The notes under the pieces are model-generated. The model did not search any database and was not told the origin of the DNA. It saw only the letters and a program-made list of their open reading frames with translations. A stretch of DNA of 64,000 nt from Amia ocellicauda (taxonomy: Eukaryota > Chordata > Actinopteri > Amiiformes > Amiidae): NCBI RefSeq assembly GCF_036373705.1, contig NC_089855.1:4378501-4442500 (forward strand), given 5' to 3'. How positions within the stretch are numbered: the stretch's first letter is position 1; each line of letters opens with the position of its first letter. Below, in pieces: positions 35,101 through 47,830 of the stretch. The position numbers and the translations under genes are program-made.

Positions 35101-37040
35101 CTTTCTGTTTTTGCAGATCTCCTGTCCTGCTGTGTCTGTGCTCAGTGTCTGTCAGTGAGAAGTGTGAGTCCAGGAGACAATGTGACCGTCCACTGTGGCC
35201 TCACTGTGCCTCGTATTCACTGGTTCAGACAGCGCCCAGGTCAGCTGCCTCTGTTCATACTGCACTCCCTGTCAGCTGAATTTCCAGATGCCTGGTACCA
35301 CAATGGCTTTGGAGATCATTATTCACTGGAAGCTCATAACAGACTGTTCATCTGGAACGTTACAGCAGAGGATTCTGGGACGTATTACTGTGCTAAGAGG
35401 GAGAATGACACACTGGTATTCCACAATGGGACTGTGCTGAGTGTCACAGGTACATTGTCAATTCATCTATCTAGTTAACATGGTGTATTAATTTGTAGTG
35501 ATCCAGGAAACAAACTCTATACAACCGTTTCAAAATATTTAAGGGTCTCAACACTGTTAATCCCTTCATGTTTCTGTTTCACTGAAAAGAGTTCCTTGAC
35601 AATGATTTCTGACATTTTGATATTTACACTTATTCAGTTATTCTTTTCACACTGTGTGGATTTCTACAGCTCTAACAGTGATGCGATTATGGTGTACAGC
35701 AGCTATATTCTGTTTTGTGTTAGTCTGTGGTTTGAAATATAATCTCAAATGAGAAAGAACCATATTTACTAGTTTTTCTTTTTTAACTTTAACAAAGAAG
35801 ATCTTTAATAATCATTTGTATTAGATTTATCAATTCTACAATTAAATATATGGAATTTTCATAATGTTATATATAATTGACATGATCAACAACACAGATG
35901 TATATGTATATGTCTACATCTACATCTCCTAAAATATAAATATGCCCTAATATTACTTTTTATATTTTTTGTACATTGTTGGTACCTCTAATTTTTACAT
36001 TATTATGTTCTACTATGATTGCAAAAAGTACTAAAACAAAAACAAAATTAGAAGCTCAACAATACATATCTCATCAGAGTTTTAAGTTAAATTCAAGTAA
36101 TAATTTAGATATTCTATTTTAAACAGTATATCTTTAAACAGTATATATTTTAAAAATATATCTATACAATAACCTAAAAAATGTTTTTCCTTAAAATGTC
36201 AAATTCCATTAAAAACACTATTTCAGTTAAAAAACACAGAAGAGTCTGACTGATGGTGAATATCTATAATGCCAGAGGCTGGTTAATTACTTTTCTATTA
36301 AAATGTTTTATATTCTTAACCCACAATGTTTTCTAATTGCGCTTTAGATTTGTTTTTATATCTTATATACTTTAACTCTACTTGAGGTGAAATTCAACCG
36401 AATTGGACTGCTATAAAAACTTAGTTCATCAGATTATTTAAAATCAGACTGTCATTTATTTTTTCTTGAAAAGGAAACAATGGGAGCATTTTCTGTTATT
36501 GTGAATAATTGTTTTTTGTATTCATATTTAGAAGAGTTTAGAGTATATTGGCCAATATTTGGTTACACATTGCTGTGAGCAGCAGGTTGCTGTAATGTGA
36601 TTTCTCACTGGACACTTTGTATCACGGCAGTGCCCCCCCCAGACTCGGCTACCGAGAGTCAGAATCAACCAGAAACATGGAAAACGACTCTGATGACCGT
36701 CTCTCTCGTCTGCAACGTTATGTTTCTGATCGCAATCGTAGGTGAGTTTAATATTTATTTTTCAGCAATTATGAAAACGCTGTGAATTTAATGTTATTAA
36801 GTTGTGTCAATAGAAAGCAAAATGTAACCTTAAGGAAGACAGTGCTTTGCATAGTTGGAAATGCCCCAATCAATTCACACAGTAGTTATATGTTCTTGTG
36901 ATTTAGGGGCACAGATCCAAATACTTAATGTTGGTAAAGGTAATTCAATAGAAATCTCAGCTATGAAGATGCAAAGGTGTAGTTTGGCATTCAGTAAAGG
37001 AGTGATAAAGGATACATAAAGGATATGATATTTACAATAA

Positions 37041-37125
<85 letters not shown>

Positions 37126-37716
37126 TTCATTTATTAATTTCAGTGTTAATAAAGAGACTCCAGGCAATGGACTGTTTCTGTGTTGAGAAATCTGAAAAAC
37201 CCCAGGAGGTCCCCCAGGTAAGGTATTGGTGCAGAAGACTGAAAGTACACTCCGCACCAATTCTGCACTATACACAGTGTTGTAGAGCTCTGATTATTCA
37301 CAGCAGTGTAGCAGTGTTGTATAGGGCACAGTGCTGCACTATGCCTGTGTTCAGTGTATTGACTCATTTTACATTTCTATATTTTTAAAGTCTTAACTCA
37401 GCTCCCCTTTGTAAAGCTGCTAACTAAGCATTTCATGTAATTGTTGTTAACTTAAGTCAGCACTTTTAAAGATGTATGTAACACTTGTCCACTTCTTAGT
37501 GTTGTTTTTATTAGTTTAAACAGGTGTTAATTAGCACAACAGTAAAGGTTTTGTAAATCTGGCTCAGGGTGTCTTGGGTTAGGAGAATGAAAGAGCTCCT
37601 CTTTTTGTTTTCAGCAGACTGACATGTTGTACTCTGAGGTGCATCTGTCTGAAAAAAGGTCTAAAATAAAGAGCAGAGACATACACACCACCTACGCTGA
37701 GGTGCAGTTCTGCTGA
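34961..37716 (+). CDS. NITR-like inhibitory/switch receptor, intact (gene B)
   Basis: Five exons: 34961-34997 (donor GTAAGT), 35117-35449, 36643-36741, 37144-37217 and 37618-37716 (or from 37615, one extra Gln). They give 213 residues. Signal peptide about 1-23 (MTFWWNLRLQIVYLLSCCVC). V domain about 25-123: Cys39, HWFRQRPGQ with Trp48, AEDSGTYYC with Cys104, and a germline J-like strand FHNGTVLSV (114-122) in which the usual FGxGT has His for the first Gly. The C39-W48 loop is short. Membrane span about 139-159, then KR. The tail carries MLYSEV (ITIM-like, but M at -2) and TTYAEV (matches the ITSM TxYxxV) at Tyr186 and Tyr207, ending three residues later. An AATAAA-like signal lies near 37967. 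NITRs are fish natural-killer-type receptors; family placement is inferred. Confidence 0.75.
35045..35098. repeat. (TA)n microsatellite in intron 1 of gene B
   Basis: About 27 TA units lie just before the pyrimidine tract and acceptor of the V exon. Confidence 0.95.
37046..37127. repeat. (AAT)n microsatellite in intron 3 of gene B
   Basis: About 26 trinucleotide units with one interruption, ending only about 15 bases before the acceptor of the next exon. Confidence 0.95.
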
Positions 37717-38277
37717 CAGAGAGCAGGTCTGGGGGAACGAGACCCTGCACAGAGCGTCTTCCAGCGCCATGGACATTTCCACTGAACACCCACTGAGAAT
37801 AATGATGAATGTTTACTGGTTGGTTGACCTTATTTTAAATTGAATTTGTTTGTAAACTTTAATTGCTGTCAGTGTTAGGTTATGGACAACAGCCATCTGA
37901 AAGTATACACAAACAGTACTCATGTACACAGATCTGTAAATATTCCATAAATATCTTTATTGTAATAAAACACAAGTTTAAGTGCAGCTATGTCATGTTT
38001 ATTCTTGTCTTCCAAAACAACGTATGTACTAGTGAATAACTTCTTTTTAATCAACTGAAAGTATTGAGATATAAACTCCACAGACATGTGTGGATCACTG
38101 GTTATTGCACGCTGAAAACACTAGGTAAACCCATTATCCTTTGACACCAGCGGACTGTGAAATGCACAGCACACAGATGCAGCGTGAACTCAGACATCCT
38201 CTGTGTTCTGTAACGACAGAGAAACAGCTCAGATATGTAGGATCATTTCAGAAACATTGTTTTTAAACACCAACAAT

Positions 38278-38422
38278 GAGGGGCGTCGCAAGGGGGTAGG
38301 CATCCTAGGCAATCCCTGGGGCCCTGGGCTGAGGGTGGGCCCCCAAATGTGAACACCCCCTCCGCTCTCATGGGAGAAAACTCCACCACACCCCCCCCCA
38401 ACATACCCTAGAATCACCTCTG
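38278..38422. mobile_element. hAT-type MITE, 145 bp
   Basis: Flanked by the perfect 8-bp direct repeat CCAACAAT at 38270-38277 and 38423-38430. Ends GAGGGGCGTCGC and, inwards from the right, CAGAGGTGATTC are imperfect inverted repeats. G/C-rich and non-coding. Confidence 0.75.
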
Positions 38423-38430
38423 CCAACAAT

Positions 38431-41400
38431 ACAGTGCCTGACAGATATATTTTAAAATAACTGAAAAGGCATTCTTAATATCGTATAAAAGTAATGCATG
38501 GGTATAGATACATGTATTTATTTTGTATTACTTTTTAATTATGTTAAAAATGTTGAGCAAGGAAGTCCTGACTGTGGTTTGTGAACCTTGATAAAAATGG
38601 GCCCCTCTGACTAATTTCCCTGTTGCTGTACAGCCTGTTCTATAAATAGTCACAATTCTGCTTGTCTTTTAATCTGAAACACAGCGGTTTTAAAAAGAGC
38701 CTGTTTCCTCTTTTATATTTTTTTATTTTAAAGATAGAGAGACTGGAGTCATTATATTACACAAAGACAGGAACACACTGACCACTTCAGTTCCTTCAAC
38801 TGCTTTATATGTGAAACCCTACAATTAGAGCTATAGCCATTTGTAACCATATTTTGTTATATACAGTATATTATTGATTTAATTATTTTTGAGGTATACA
38901 AAGATTTATTTTAATTAGATTTTTATAATTATTATTTAGAATGCACAGTGCAGTAAATGTGTTATTTGTCAAAACAAATTGTATTAACAAATTATCTTTT
39001 AACCATGAAATGCTTTTTGCACCAGGATCACCCACTGGTCACTGTGGAGGAGACTGTATATGAACACACAAACACAGAACTGATACGCAGTGGGGCAACC
39101 GGACAGTTTTGCTGGGGTGAAAGGTCAGATATCACACAATTCATCCCAACTCTTGTCCTCATCGGTGTTTAATGCTGATTCTGTATAAACTAGCATGCTG
39201 GAATCCACAATGTACAACAAACAGACAATTTGCCTTCCTTATACAATAACTGTACCTGACTCATTTGATTCAATCTTTATTTATTGATCTCAGTTATGAT
39301 TTTTTGAAGAGAAATTAGTGACTCGTAAAGTCTGCACCCTCGATCAACCAAAACAAGCAGCATCATTTCCCCCTTTTACACATGCCACTGGAGTGCAGTA
39401 CTGTTGTCCACTGTAACAATGTTGGGAATTACAGTCCACAGTAGAGGGAGGCCTGTTGCCTCGTCTCCAGGGTGAGAACAGGGAGCAATGAAATGGCGCG
39501 CTGTGAGAATGTGTTCCGCGCTCGATCTGTTGATTCTTCCGAGTCACAGCACAGACCCGCTCTCATGGCACTGCACAGATCATGAAAAACCACACGGCTG
39601 AGGTGTCGGTTGGAGGAAGCTTTTTATCTGTCAGTATGTGAATGCGTATATAAATAAATATAAATGAACACACACGCACACATGCACACGTTTACATACA
39701 CACATTTAAATGCCCAAATTAGTGAATCACACACATAACTTTTTTGACTTCAGTAAGCATACAGAATTTCTGCTGTGTTGTTTTAATTCATTTGCCGTTT
39801 CATGTAAGCGCCCACACCAGTCGCACAGTGACGCCTGGCCTCCACAGGACCCAGAGCCAAGCACAGCATATCTTCCCATTAAGAAGTATGTTCATGTGTT
39901 CAGTGTGCAAAATGTGGCAACCCTATTGCACTGAGCACCGGGCCAGACTGGATACATACGGACCCTGACCATGTGACCCTGACCACCCTGTCTGTTGCAT
40001 TAATGACACATGTATTCACACATTCACACACAAGCATGATGCTCCTCCACAGACTGCTCATGGTGACCATGTGATTCAGTGGACCTTGTAAAAGACAGCA
40101 AACAAGAGCAGAGGTGTGAAACCACAGGTAGCCCACATCAACAGGTGTGCTGTGTATGTGAACAGCAGCACAGAGACACACCAACACGGAGAAGTCAGAG
40201 CCTGGAGCGTGCAGGGAAAAGCGAAGCCAACGCTCTCAGAGAACCGCAGGGACCCCCACTGCTCTCACAGCAGCACCACGGCTTCTCTGTCTCACCACGG
40301 TCTTCACGCCTGCTCTCAGCCTGCGTGTCACTGTGGTCAAGCACATCCGGCCCCCACCTCCAGTGCATCCCCCTCTCTCAGCTTGTTCTGTGGAACAAAT
40401 AACGTTTGGTTTCAGCAGAGCTAGAAACCACAGACAGCAAGCATGGCAAGACATACAGACAGACATGGTGCACAACAATCCCTCGCTGGTCCGTGCCTGT
40501 ATGGTGGCTTTTCTCCCCGACATGTGGAATCAAAGCACGGTTATTAAACAGTTTACTTCTGAGATGCCATTAGTGTTAATGAGAACAGCGTTTTTTTTAA
40601 GTTTGTTTTGATCATGTTGAGTCGGGCATCTCCCCACTCGTCAATGCACTCCCACTCGAACTGCCACCGTGAGACACTTGAGTTGTGTGGGGGGATGCAG
40701 GCTGCCTGCCAGTAAGTGGGGAACCTCAGGACAAAGCCCAGCTGCTGCAGGCTCTGATTTGCACTGACACCTCGGTCTCAGTGAGAAAGAGAACAATAGC
40801 TGCAGCTTCAAACAAAGCAAAAGTTGTAAAACCCAAAATAGCAAAATCTTTACACTTCTTTACAGTCTGGTTCAAATGACGCCTCTCATGAAAAGACAGC
40901 TGCAATGGGCGTGTGGTTGGATCACGCTCTGTCTGTTGAGACCGGAAATGGTCAGTGTGCAAAATTCAGACCTGTAGCCTCCGCAGTACAGGTGAGCAGC
41001 GTCCAGCGTACTGCCAGCTGTCAGACTCCCTTATTAAGCTTGCATTTCAGCCCTAGTCCTCTGGCTTCCCCAGTCTGCACTCCCAGTGCTGTCTCCAGAC
41101 CCCACTCTCACCCTGCTTCCCTCCCCAGCAGATCAGCAGGACTCTCAACCTGATCCCTGGCTAAAAAACATAATCTCATCAAATTCCTGCTGAAACACGT
41201 TCTTAAGGGAGAAGTTTTGCATTCTGAGTTGCATTTTATAACTGAAGCAACTGGACTTTTAGCTTGACTATGTCTCAGTGTTTTGAAAGGCTGGCTGTGA
41301 TAACTCAATCTCTGAAGCTGTGACACAGGAAAACCAGCAGGTGAGAACGGACTTCACAACATGTCAGAGGTGCTGAGATCTTATCTGCAACTGACCGCAG

Positions 41401-42475
41401 TGCTGTGCGTACCAGGCTGCTATTCACAGCCAGCCTTCAGCATGAACGCCGCTTGGGGCGGAAGCCAGAGCAGAGTCAGTTTGGGGCCGTATGTTCACAC
41501 TTACAGGAGTGTGAGTAGCTTAACCCTCAGCACCGCCATGCTCTCATCTGGACCCTGTGCTACTGCCTCTCTCCTCAGTGACTCTGCTGTCATTTTGGAC
41601 CAGGTCAGACCAACGACTCAATCAACCAGTCAGCCCCATTTGTCATAAAACAGATTCTGAAAAGACATCTCTGTGCTCATTGACAGGAAATGCGATGGGC
41701 ATGATCTAAAGAGGCTTACTCTGTGATTTTTCTATTTTAGTGTGGTGTCTGGCTAATTCGATTGCCATATTCGATAAGGCGTCAAGTGTTGTATTCATCC
41801 ACTTAATTAATTTGCCTGAATGAGCCTCTGAAAATAGCAGAGAGATTCAAGAAGAGGGATCCACGGGTCCTGTTCAGACATCAGAGTCGACCCCTGTAGG
41901 ATCTGGGGTCACAGGGAATCAGGAAGGCAGTCTGCTTGCCTTCCTCAGCGCTGGGGAGCTCAGGCACTTCTGAGCAGAAGGGAAGGGGTCGTTTGACCTC
42001 ATCAAACTGTCACCAAAAGCCTCAGTTGAAACTAACATTGAATATTGAACTGGAATGATGGGAATGGAAGACGTGTTTAACAGCAGTCTGAGGCCTGCTG
42101 GGCTGTAAGAGCCAATCTGCCAACACACACGACTGGGTGGACATTTCATGACCTGTGACCCACAGATGGAGATCACGTATATTAATATATTGGCTTGTGG
42201 GCTTAATATTGTTTCCATGCCATAGTGGCATAGTGGCATTATTTACTTAGCAGATAGTCTTCATCAATAGTCTTCATCCAAGGAGGCTTCTGTGATTCAT
42301 GAGGAGCAAGAAGAGGACGAGATCATCAGGTAGAAAGGCCCAGGAAGTAGAACAGATAGTGCTAGTGTACACAGACAGATAGTGTATACAGGTAGTCACA
42401 GGCTTACGGAAATAGAAGGTACAGAAGTAGTTATAAGTTTGTTATGTATTTCTACTTTCAGACAGTCTTAGCATT
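38431..42475. other. no recognised gene; two weak candidate exons
   Basis: No element ends were found. Two acceptor-led open stretches have tyrosine motifs. 39029 onward follows TTTTTGCACCAG and contains EETVYEHTNTEL, ending in TGA near 39172. 39849 onward follows CTCCACAG and contains STAYLPIKK. They could be unused or alternative signalling-tail exons of gene B, but neither has independent support. The rest (39.9-42.2 kb) holds only short unassigned ORFs. Confidence 0.3.
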
Positions 42476-43025
42476 TCTAACCTTCTTATTAGTTTGCCTT
42501 AATTGAAGTTATCCACTGGTCATGGTCCACATTGGAACCAATGACATAGGAAACGGTAGGACAGAGGTTCTGCAAGACAAATTTAAAGAGTTAGGAAAGA
42601 AACTAAAGAGCAGAACCTCCACGGTAGGTTTCTCAGAAATACTACCCGTAGCACGTGCCAGGACAGAGAGACAGGCTGAGATTAGAAAGTCTAACACATG
42701 GTTGAAATCTTGGTGTAGGGAAGAGGGGTTTAGGTTTATGGGGAATTGGTCTTTCTTCTGGGATAGATGGGACCTGTACAAACTGGACGGTCTACATCTA
42801 AACAGAAGGGGGGCTAATGCATTGGGAGAGCGTATGTGCAGAGAAATTAAGGATCTTTTAAACTAGGGACCAGGGGGGAATGGAGGAGGAAAGTAGGAAA
42901 GTCTTGAAGTGTTTGTACCTCAATGCCAGGAGTATAAGGAACAAGAAGCCACAGTGCTGGTGTGTGTCTTTGATTTTGTAGGAGTGAAACATGGCTTACA
43001 GAAAATGATGGGTATGAATACAAGT
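42476..43025 (+). mobile_element. CR1-type LINE, copy 3, part 1 (continues at 44887 and 45309)
   Basis: The 5' leader (CAGTCTTAGCATTTCTAACC, AGTTTGCCTTAATTGAAG) is fused by deletion at about 42510 to the C-terminal half of the SGNH-containing ORF1. ORF2 then begins (KCLYLNARSIRNK) and reaches ETWLTENDGYEYKL before the hAT insertion. Confidence 0.85.
42522..42866 (+). pseudogene. CR1 ORF1, SGNH domain C-terminal half
   Basis: 114 codons open: MVHIGTNDIGNGRTEVLQ (block III), a helix-rich middle, and LDGLHLNRRGANALGERMCR with block-V D and H. The block-I GDS half is deleted, so no hydrolase could form. It gives the frame-intact reference for the frameshifted tail of copy 1. Confidence 0.8.
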
Positions 43026-43033
43026 TGAAAGTA

Positions 43034-44886
43034 AAGAAGCACCGATACAGATACCAGTATCGGGTATAGTGCCGATACTGTGCTCGTGTACTCGTACTCG
43101 TACTCGTAGAAATGTTCCGGTACCTCTCACCGATACCACTTCATGGCGGAGCGAGTCTTTTCGTCATGCACTTCATCAGCAATATGCATATTCAGTTACA
43201 AATTACACAGTCTGTCGCTTTTGATTTAGATTAAGGAATATGCCTTAACGTCTAAATGATCTCGTTGCAAACCCAGGTCTCTGGATCAATGCCTTGATCA
43301 GTCAGCTGTCTGATCATGATGCTAACTTATGTATTGGTGTAGGCACTGTAGATTTGAAAAGCGCGTTTTGTGCATTGATACGCAACTGTAAGACGGAGCC
43401 GTTTCAAAGCGCTTTGGTTTTATGCTATTGGGAACTTCTCTGGCTCTATTTTAAATATGTGTTTATTTGTTTGATTATGTGTAATTGATTAAATGTTTTC
43501 ATTGATTTAACTTAACAAGTCCTTGCCCATAGTAACAGTTCCTTTAATTTATGAATTTATGGATTAGACTTACATACTGCTATTAATCAGTCTGTGTAAC
43601 AGGGCAAGTGATTGATTGATTGGATTGTGCTGATCCTATTGGCTATATTCCAATCAATTGATCTAAAACCGCAATCAACCAGTTTTTTTTTTTTTTTTTG
43701 TGAATTTTGGCTTTACATTGAAGAGTCTGTATTGTGTTCTTTTATAGTTGGAATTGTAACTTATATTGGTGTGTTTATTGTATGGTTTACATACTGTTGA
43801 CTGTTTAATGGATATTGGCTTTTTATGGATTGTTTAGTGATACTGTAGAACACAACCTTACTAGGACATGTTTCGTTACACTATTTTTGTACCTGGTTAT
43901 TTATGTTTATATTGTGGTTATATTGTATAAGTCTGCTAAGATATGTGCATACCGATATTTACACCAGTTTACAGTTTATGCGCACATTTTGATGAAGTGA
44001 AGAATCGCAGGTGAGAGCGGCTCTCTGTCCTCTGATGGGACACAGGTGTGTCGCCGGTGTGGCGTTTAGACGGTGTGTCTTCAGCCTCGATACAGGGCTG
44101 CCGGAGTAAAGACACTGCCGGGACTCATGGACGCACAGCCGTAAGAGACGGGCGGATCAATTTCAACGAGCTTCGCGTTGTATAAAGTAACACGTAAAAT
44201 ATATTTCGAGTTAATAAAATATGTATAAACGGTTTTATGTTGTAAAAAATAACACTTCAATAACTGTGTTATAGCCCTATATTAAACACCCCCTTAATTC
44301 TCCCCGTCTCTCTCTCGACTAATTCGTATTACTATTTCATAATAAATAGTTACAAAATAACATTAAGAAGTAAAAAGAAATGCAACATGTACAACAACAA
44401 AAAACTTGAGTATTGAGTGACTACAAACCACAAATATTGCCCTGGTGTGCTGCACATGATGTATTCATGCTGGGTCATATGGAGCTCACGGCGCATCACT
44501 GAGGTGGGTCCCCGTGTGAGGACTGTGCGGTCGTGTGCAGGTGCAGTACTGCGGTTCGGTGAGGTAGACATTTCCTCGAAACGTGGAGGCTGTGTTTCTT
44601 TACACTAAGTTTTATGTTCATTTTTGGATGTCAGAAAGAGCCTCCTGATATACATTTTATTTAATACTCAGATATTATTTATATTTTATTTTGTATCAAC
44701 CAGAGTGCATCTGACAAATACAAACTTTCTTCAAATGCATTGCACTTTGCTGGTAATTGTCATTTGTATGGGGAAAATACTGCTTTATTAAGTACTTGGT
44801 ATCGGTACTCGGTATCGCAAGTACCCAAAATGTAAGTACTCTACTTGTACTCGGTCTGAAAAAAAAAGTGGTATCGGTGCATCCCT
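43034..44886. mobile_element. non-autonomous hAT element inside CR1 copy 3
   Basis: Ends: AAGAAGCACCGATACAGATA on the left and, inwards from the right, AGGGATGCACCGATACCACT. Near the ends lie GTACTCGTACTCG-type sub-repeats in both orientations. The flanks TGAAAGTA and AGAAAGGA look like a diverged 8-bp duplication of TGAAAGGA, and the CR1 frame (YKLEGYTQF) reads across the site once the element is removed. The 1.85 kb contain no transposase motif that I recognise; a G/C-richer stretch lies at 44010-44160. Confidence 0.8.
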
Positions 44887-45042
44887 AGAAAGGATACACA
44901 CAGTTTAGCAGAGACAGGCAAAATCGAAGCATAATATGTGAAAAATGACATTGAGGCAGAAGAACTCAAATTAGAATATCTGAGTTGGGTGGAGAATTGT
45001 TACAGACCACCCAACTCAGATATTCACATTTTAAGAATATAC
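44887..45042 (+). mobile_element. CR1 copy 3, part 2 (endonuclease region)
   Basis: The plus strand continues the endonuclease text: GYTQF-like start, AEELKLEYLSWVEN and CYRPPNSD. It is cut by the MITE at 45043. Confidence 0.8.
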
Positions 45043-45300
45043 CAGTGGCGGTTCTAGACCCTTTCAACGGGAGGGGGGGGCATGACTGAGGCCAGTTGTA
45101 ATATTAGGGGGGGTGGTGACGGTGTTTTATCTGCAATGGTAGCGGGTGGGGGGGGGGGGGTGCTGGTGAGGTTTTCACCACGGAGCTAGCGGGGGGTGAC
45201 GGTGTTTTGTCCGGGGTACTAGTTAGAAGGGCCACAGGGGGGGAAAGCTTGCTGTCACGGGGGCACTGGCCACCCCTGGTCCCCCTCAGAACTGCCACTG
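45043..45300. mobile_element. hAT-type MITE, 258 bp, inside CR1 copy 3
   Basis: Inverted ends CAGTGGCGGTTCTAGA and CAGTGGCAGTTCTGAG (right end read inwards). Perfect 8-bp duplication GAATATAC at 45035-45042 and 45301-45308. The interior is G-rich with several G runs. Confidence 0.9.
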
Positions 45301-45308
45301 GAATATAC

Positions 45309-46138
45309 TACTATACTACTCAGGAGAAATTTGTACCAAAACTTAGCAAACTGAGGACCAAAAAACATTAGCCAAAATGGTGTAGAATGGTGTAGTAGTA
45401 TGCTATAAAAATATCAAGAGAAATAAAATGTTGTATAGCCCATAGAAAAGGGATAGAGTTTGAACAAAATACAAAGAATATATAGAACTGCAAAGGGATG
45501 TTAAGGGAGGGATCAGGAAATCAAAGAGGGAAATAGAAAGAGACATAGCTCTTGGAGCTAAAATTCGTGCAATAAAGGAGGAAGTGAAACAGCTTCAAGC
45601 AAAAAAAGTATCTTAGAAATTAACAAGAAGTGGGAAATGATCTAAATGAGTATTTCACAGAGGTTTTAACAAAATAAAAAACAGATGATATGCCACAGGT
45701 TGACAATCAGTCCAGTCAAACCCTAAGAGAGATCAGGATAAATGAGGAGGAGGTACTAAAGGGACTAGCAGAATTAAAAACAAATCACCTGGGCCAGATG
45801 GTATATTTCCAACAGTACTTAAAGAAATGAGGGAAATTATGTATAGGCCGCTAACTCAAATATTCCAATTGACACTTAGAACAGGGGATGTGCCAACTGA
45901 CTAGAAGACAGCAAATGTCTTACCAATCCACAAGAAAGGGGACAAAACTGAGCCAGGAAATTACAGACCAATCAGTCTCACCTGCATCACCTGTAAAATG
46001 TTGGAGAAAATGATTAGACAGAAAATAGAGGAGCATCTTAATGAAAACCATATTCTTGGAGATAGTCAACATGGGTTTAGACGAGGCAGATCATGTCTTA
46101 CTAATTCATTTGAGCTTTGTGAACATGCAACTGCATGT
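45309..46138 (+). mobile_element. CR1 copy 3, part 3 (RT, truncated)
   Basis: Degenerate ORF2 continues through the linker (ELQRDVKGGIRKSKREIERD) to RT text ending KMLEKMIRQKIEEHLNENHI and QHGFRRGRSCLTN. Homology stops at about 46138 before the polymerase palm. The CR1 3' end is not seen nearby. Confidence 0.8.
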
Positions 46139-47830
46139 TTCTCCTGCTGTCAGAGCTTGGCAGGTCACAGAGCGGCTCTCAAGATGACTGGCTCATCACG
46201 AGGGACAGCAGCAAGAGACCGCATGACAGACTACAGAGTCACAAGTCTGACTGGACCGAAAGACCTCTCTCACCATTGTCCATTCTCATTTCTGTTTAAG
46301 TCACTCCGGCATTGCTCAGAAGTTTCTTAGAAAAATAAAACTAAGACTGATGACAAATTTATGACCCTTTTTCTATTCAGACCTCATGATATGTTTGAGG
46401 AACTGAAGAACATTTGGGGAAGACAATACATTTAATTGCAACACTTGGCTTTTTGCCTGTGGCGTCAAACAATAAACATTGATATTTTTTTAGGGCACTC
46501 ATATCCTTAATGTAACATAGTGGCCACATTTTAAAACTATAAATATTCTGAGGTCTTACCAGGCCTGCTAGTGCTAATGTTTTAATTTGATTTCTTCCCT
46601 TGATTTAAATTCTGCACTTTGCAACATATATGTATGTCTGCTCACACACATTGAGACTGTATACTGTAGTGTTTCAGGAAGGAGCCCAGAGACTCTGTAC
46701 CCATGCACCAACAACCAGTTAATGAGACCAGCACACACTGCTGAACAACAGACTGCTACACAATAACAACAATAACTGCATAATTGGGTGGCTCTACTTT
46801 TATGCTCTCGTCAAAGTACAGGATGGGTCTGACCCTCTACCCCCAAACAGGGCATATTTAATAACTCTCTTCATATTTTATAACTCCCTTTTAACCCATC
46901 CCTGTCTGCCCAGTACCTACAAACCGCAAACATGCACAGCTCAAGAAGTAATTATGCAATGCTTAAAATTGTCAGACCCCCAGGGGAGAGACAAGGAGTG
47001 TATCACAGCCCCCCACTTCCCCCGACTACATCCCCATCATGACCAATACACAGAGCCCCTGTTCTCTACCTCCCACACAACAGCACTGTGGCCGGGGGCT
47101 ACAATACTGTTTATGCATGAGTACAGGGAGATTCACTGTGTGTGTACCTGCCGATACTAATAAAAATGAACTGGAAAATCAATGGTTTAACCAATAAGGA
47201 GGATCTAAACAAAGATAAAAACACAAGTGGATTATTTGTGTTCTGCTTAGAAGAGATGATGCTAGATACAATTACTGGGTGACTAGTTGTCATTCCTGAG
47301 TCCAAAAAAAGTCAGTACAGAGTAATTAACCTTACACATTTAACTAATGTGTTTTCAGCTGTTTCACTAATAAAGTACATGAGATTATGCTTTAATATGC
47401 TGCTCTGTTTTCTTTTAAATGCAATCTTCATAATACCCCAACATCATATGCTGTGGGTTTTCCACAGTAGGAGGGAGGATATAAAGCTGTGTGAGTTAGT
47501 GAGCACAGACTGTGTGGGATATATGTGGTCTGACTTCAGCAGGTCCTCTTTGGGGCGACTGTGGTCGGGTTGGGTGTTTTGCACTGTACTGAATTAGTGT
47601 GGTTTACCCACAGTGGAAAGTCATTGGCATTGGGCATCGTTGTGAAGGCTGAGACTCGGGGCCAGGAGTCATAGGGCCTCCTTGTGGTGAATAGTAGTAT
47701 AACATTTTTATGTACAGGATGTGTATAATGAGTGTGTCTGTGTTTAAGAGCACTGTCCCATTTCCAGAAGCCATTTCCTGTGCTCTGGGACTGAGAGGAA
47801 TACTGTTGTTATTGCCGCTAACATAGCTGA
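46139..47830. other. no recognised gene
   Basis: No motif-bearing ORF or element end was found in this stretch between the truncated CR1 and the start of the tandem duplication. Confidence 0.4.

Noticed and set aside
35117..35449. T-cell receptor or immunoglobulin V segment
   Set aside because: The J-like strand is joined in the germline, no recombination signal heptamer/nonamer is evident after the V, and the exon splices to a transmembrane exon with a signalling tail.
37046..37127. Tyrosine/leucine-repeat ORFs on the minus strand
   Set aside because: They arise only from the (AAT)n array in an intron of gene B.
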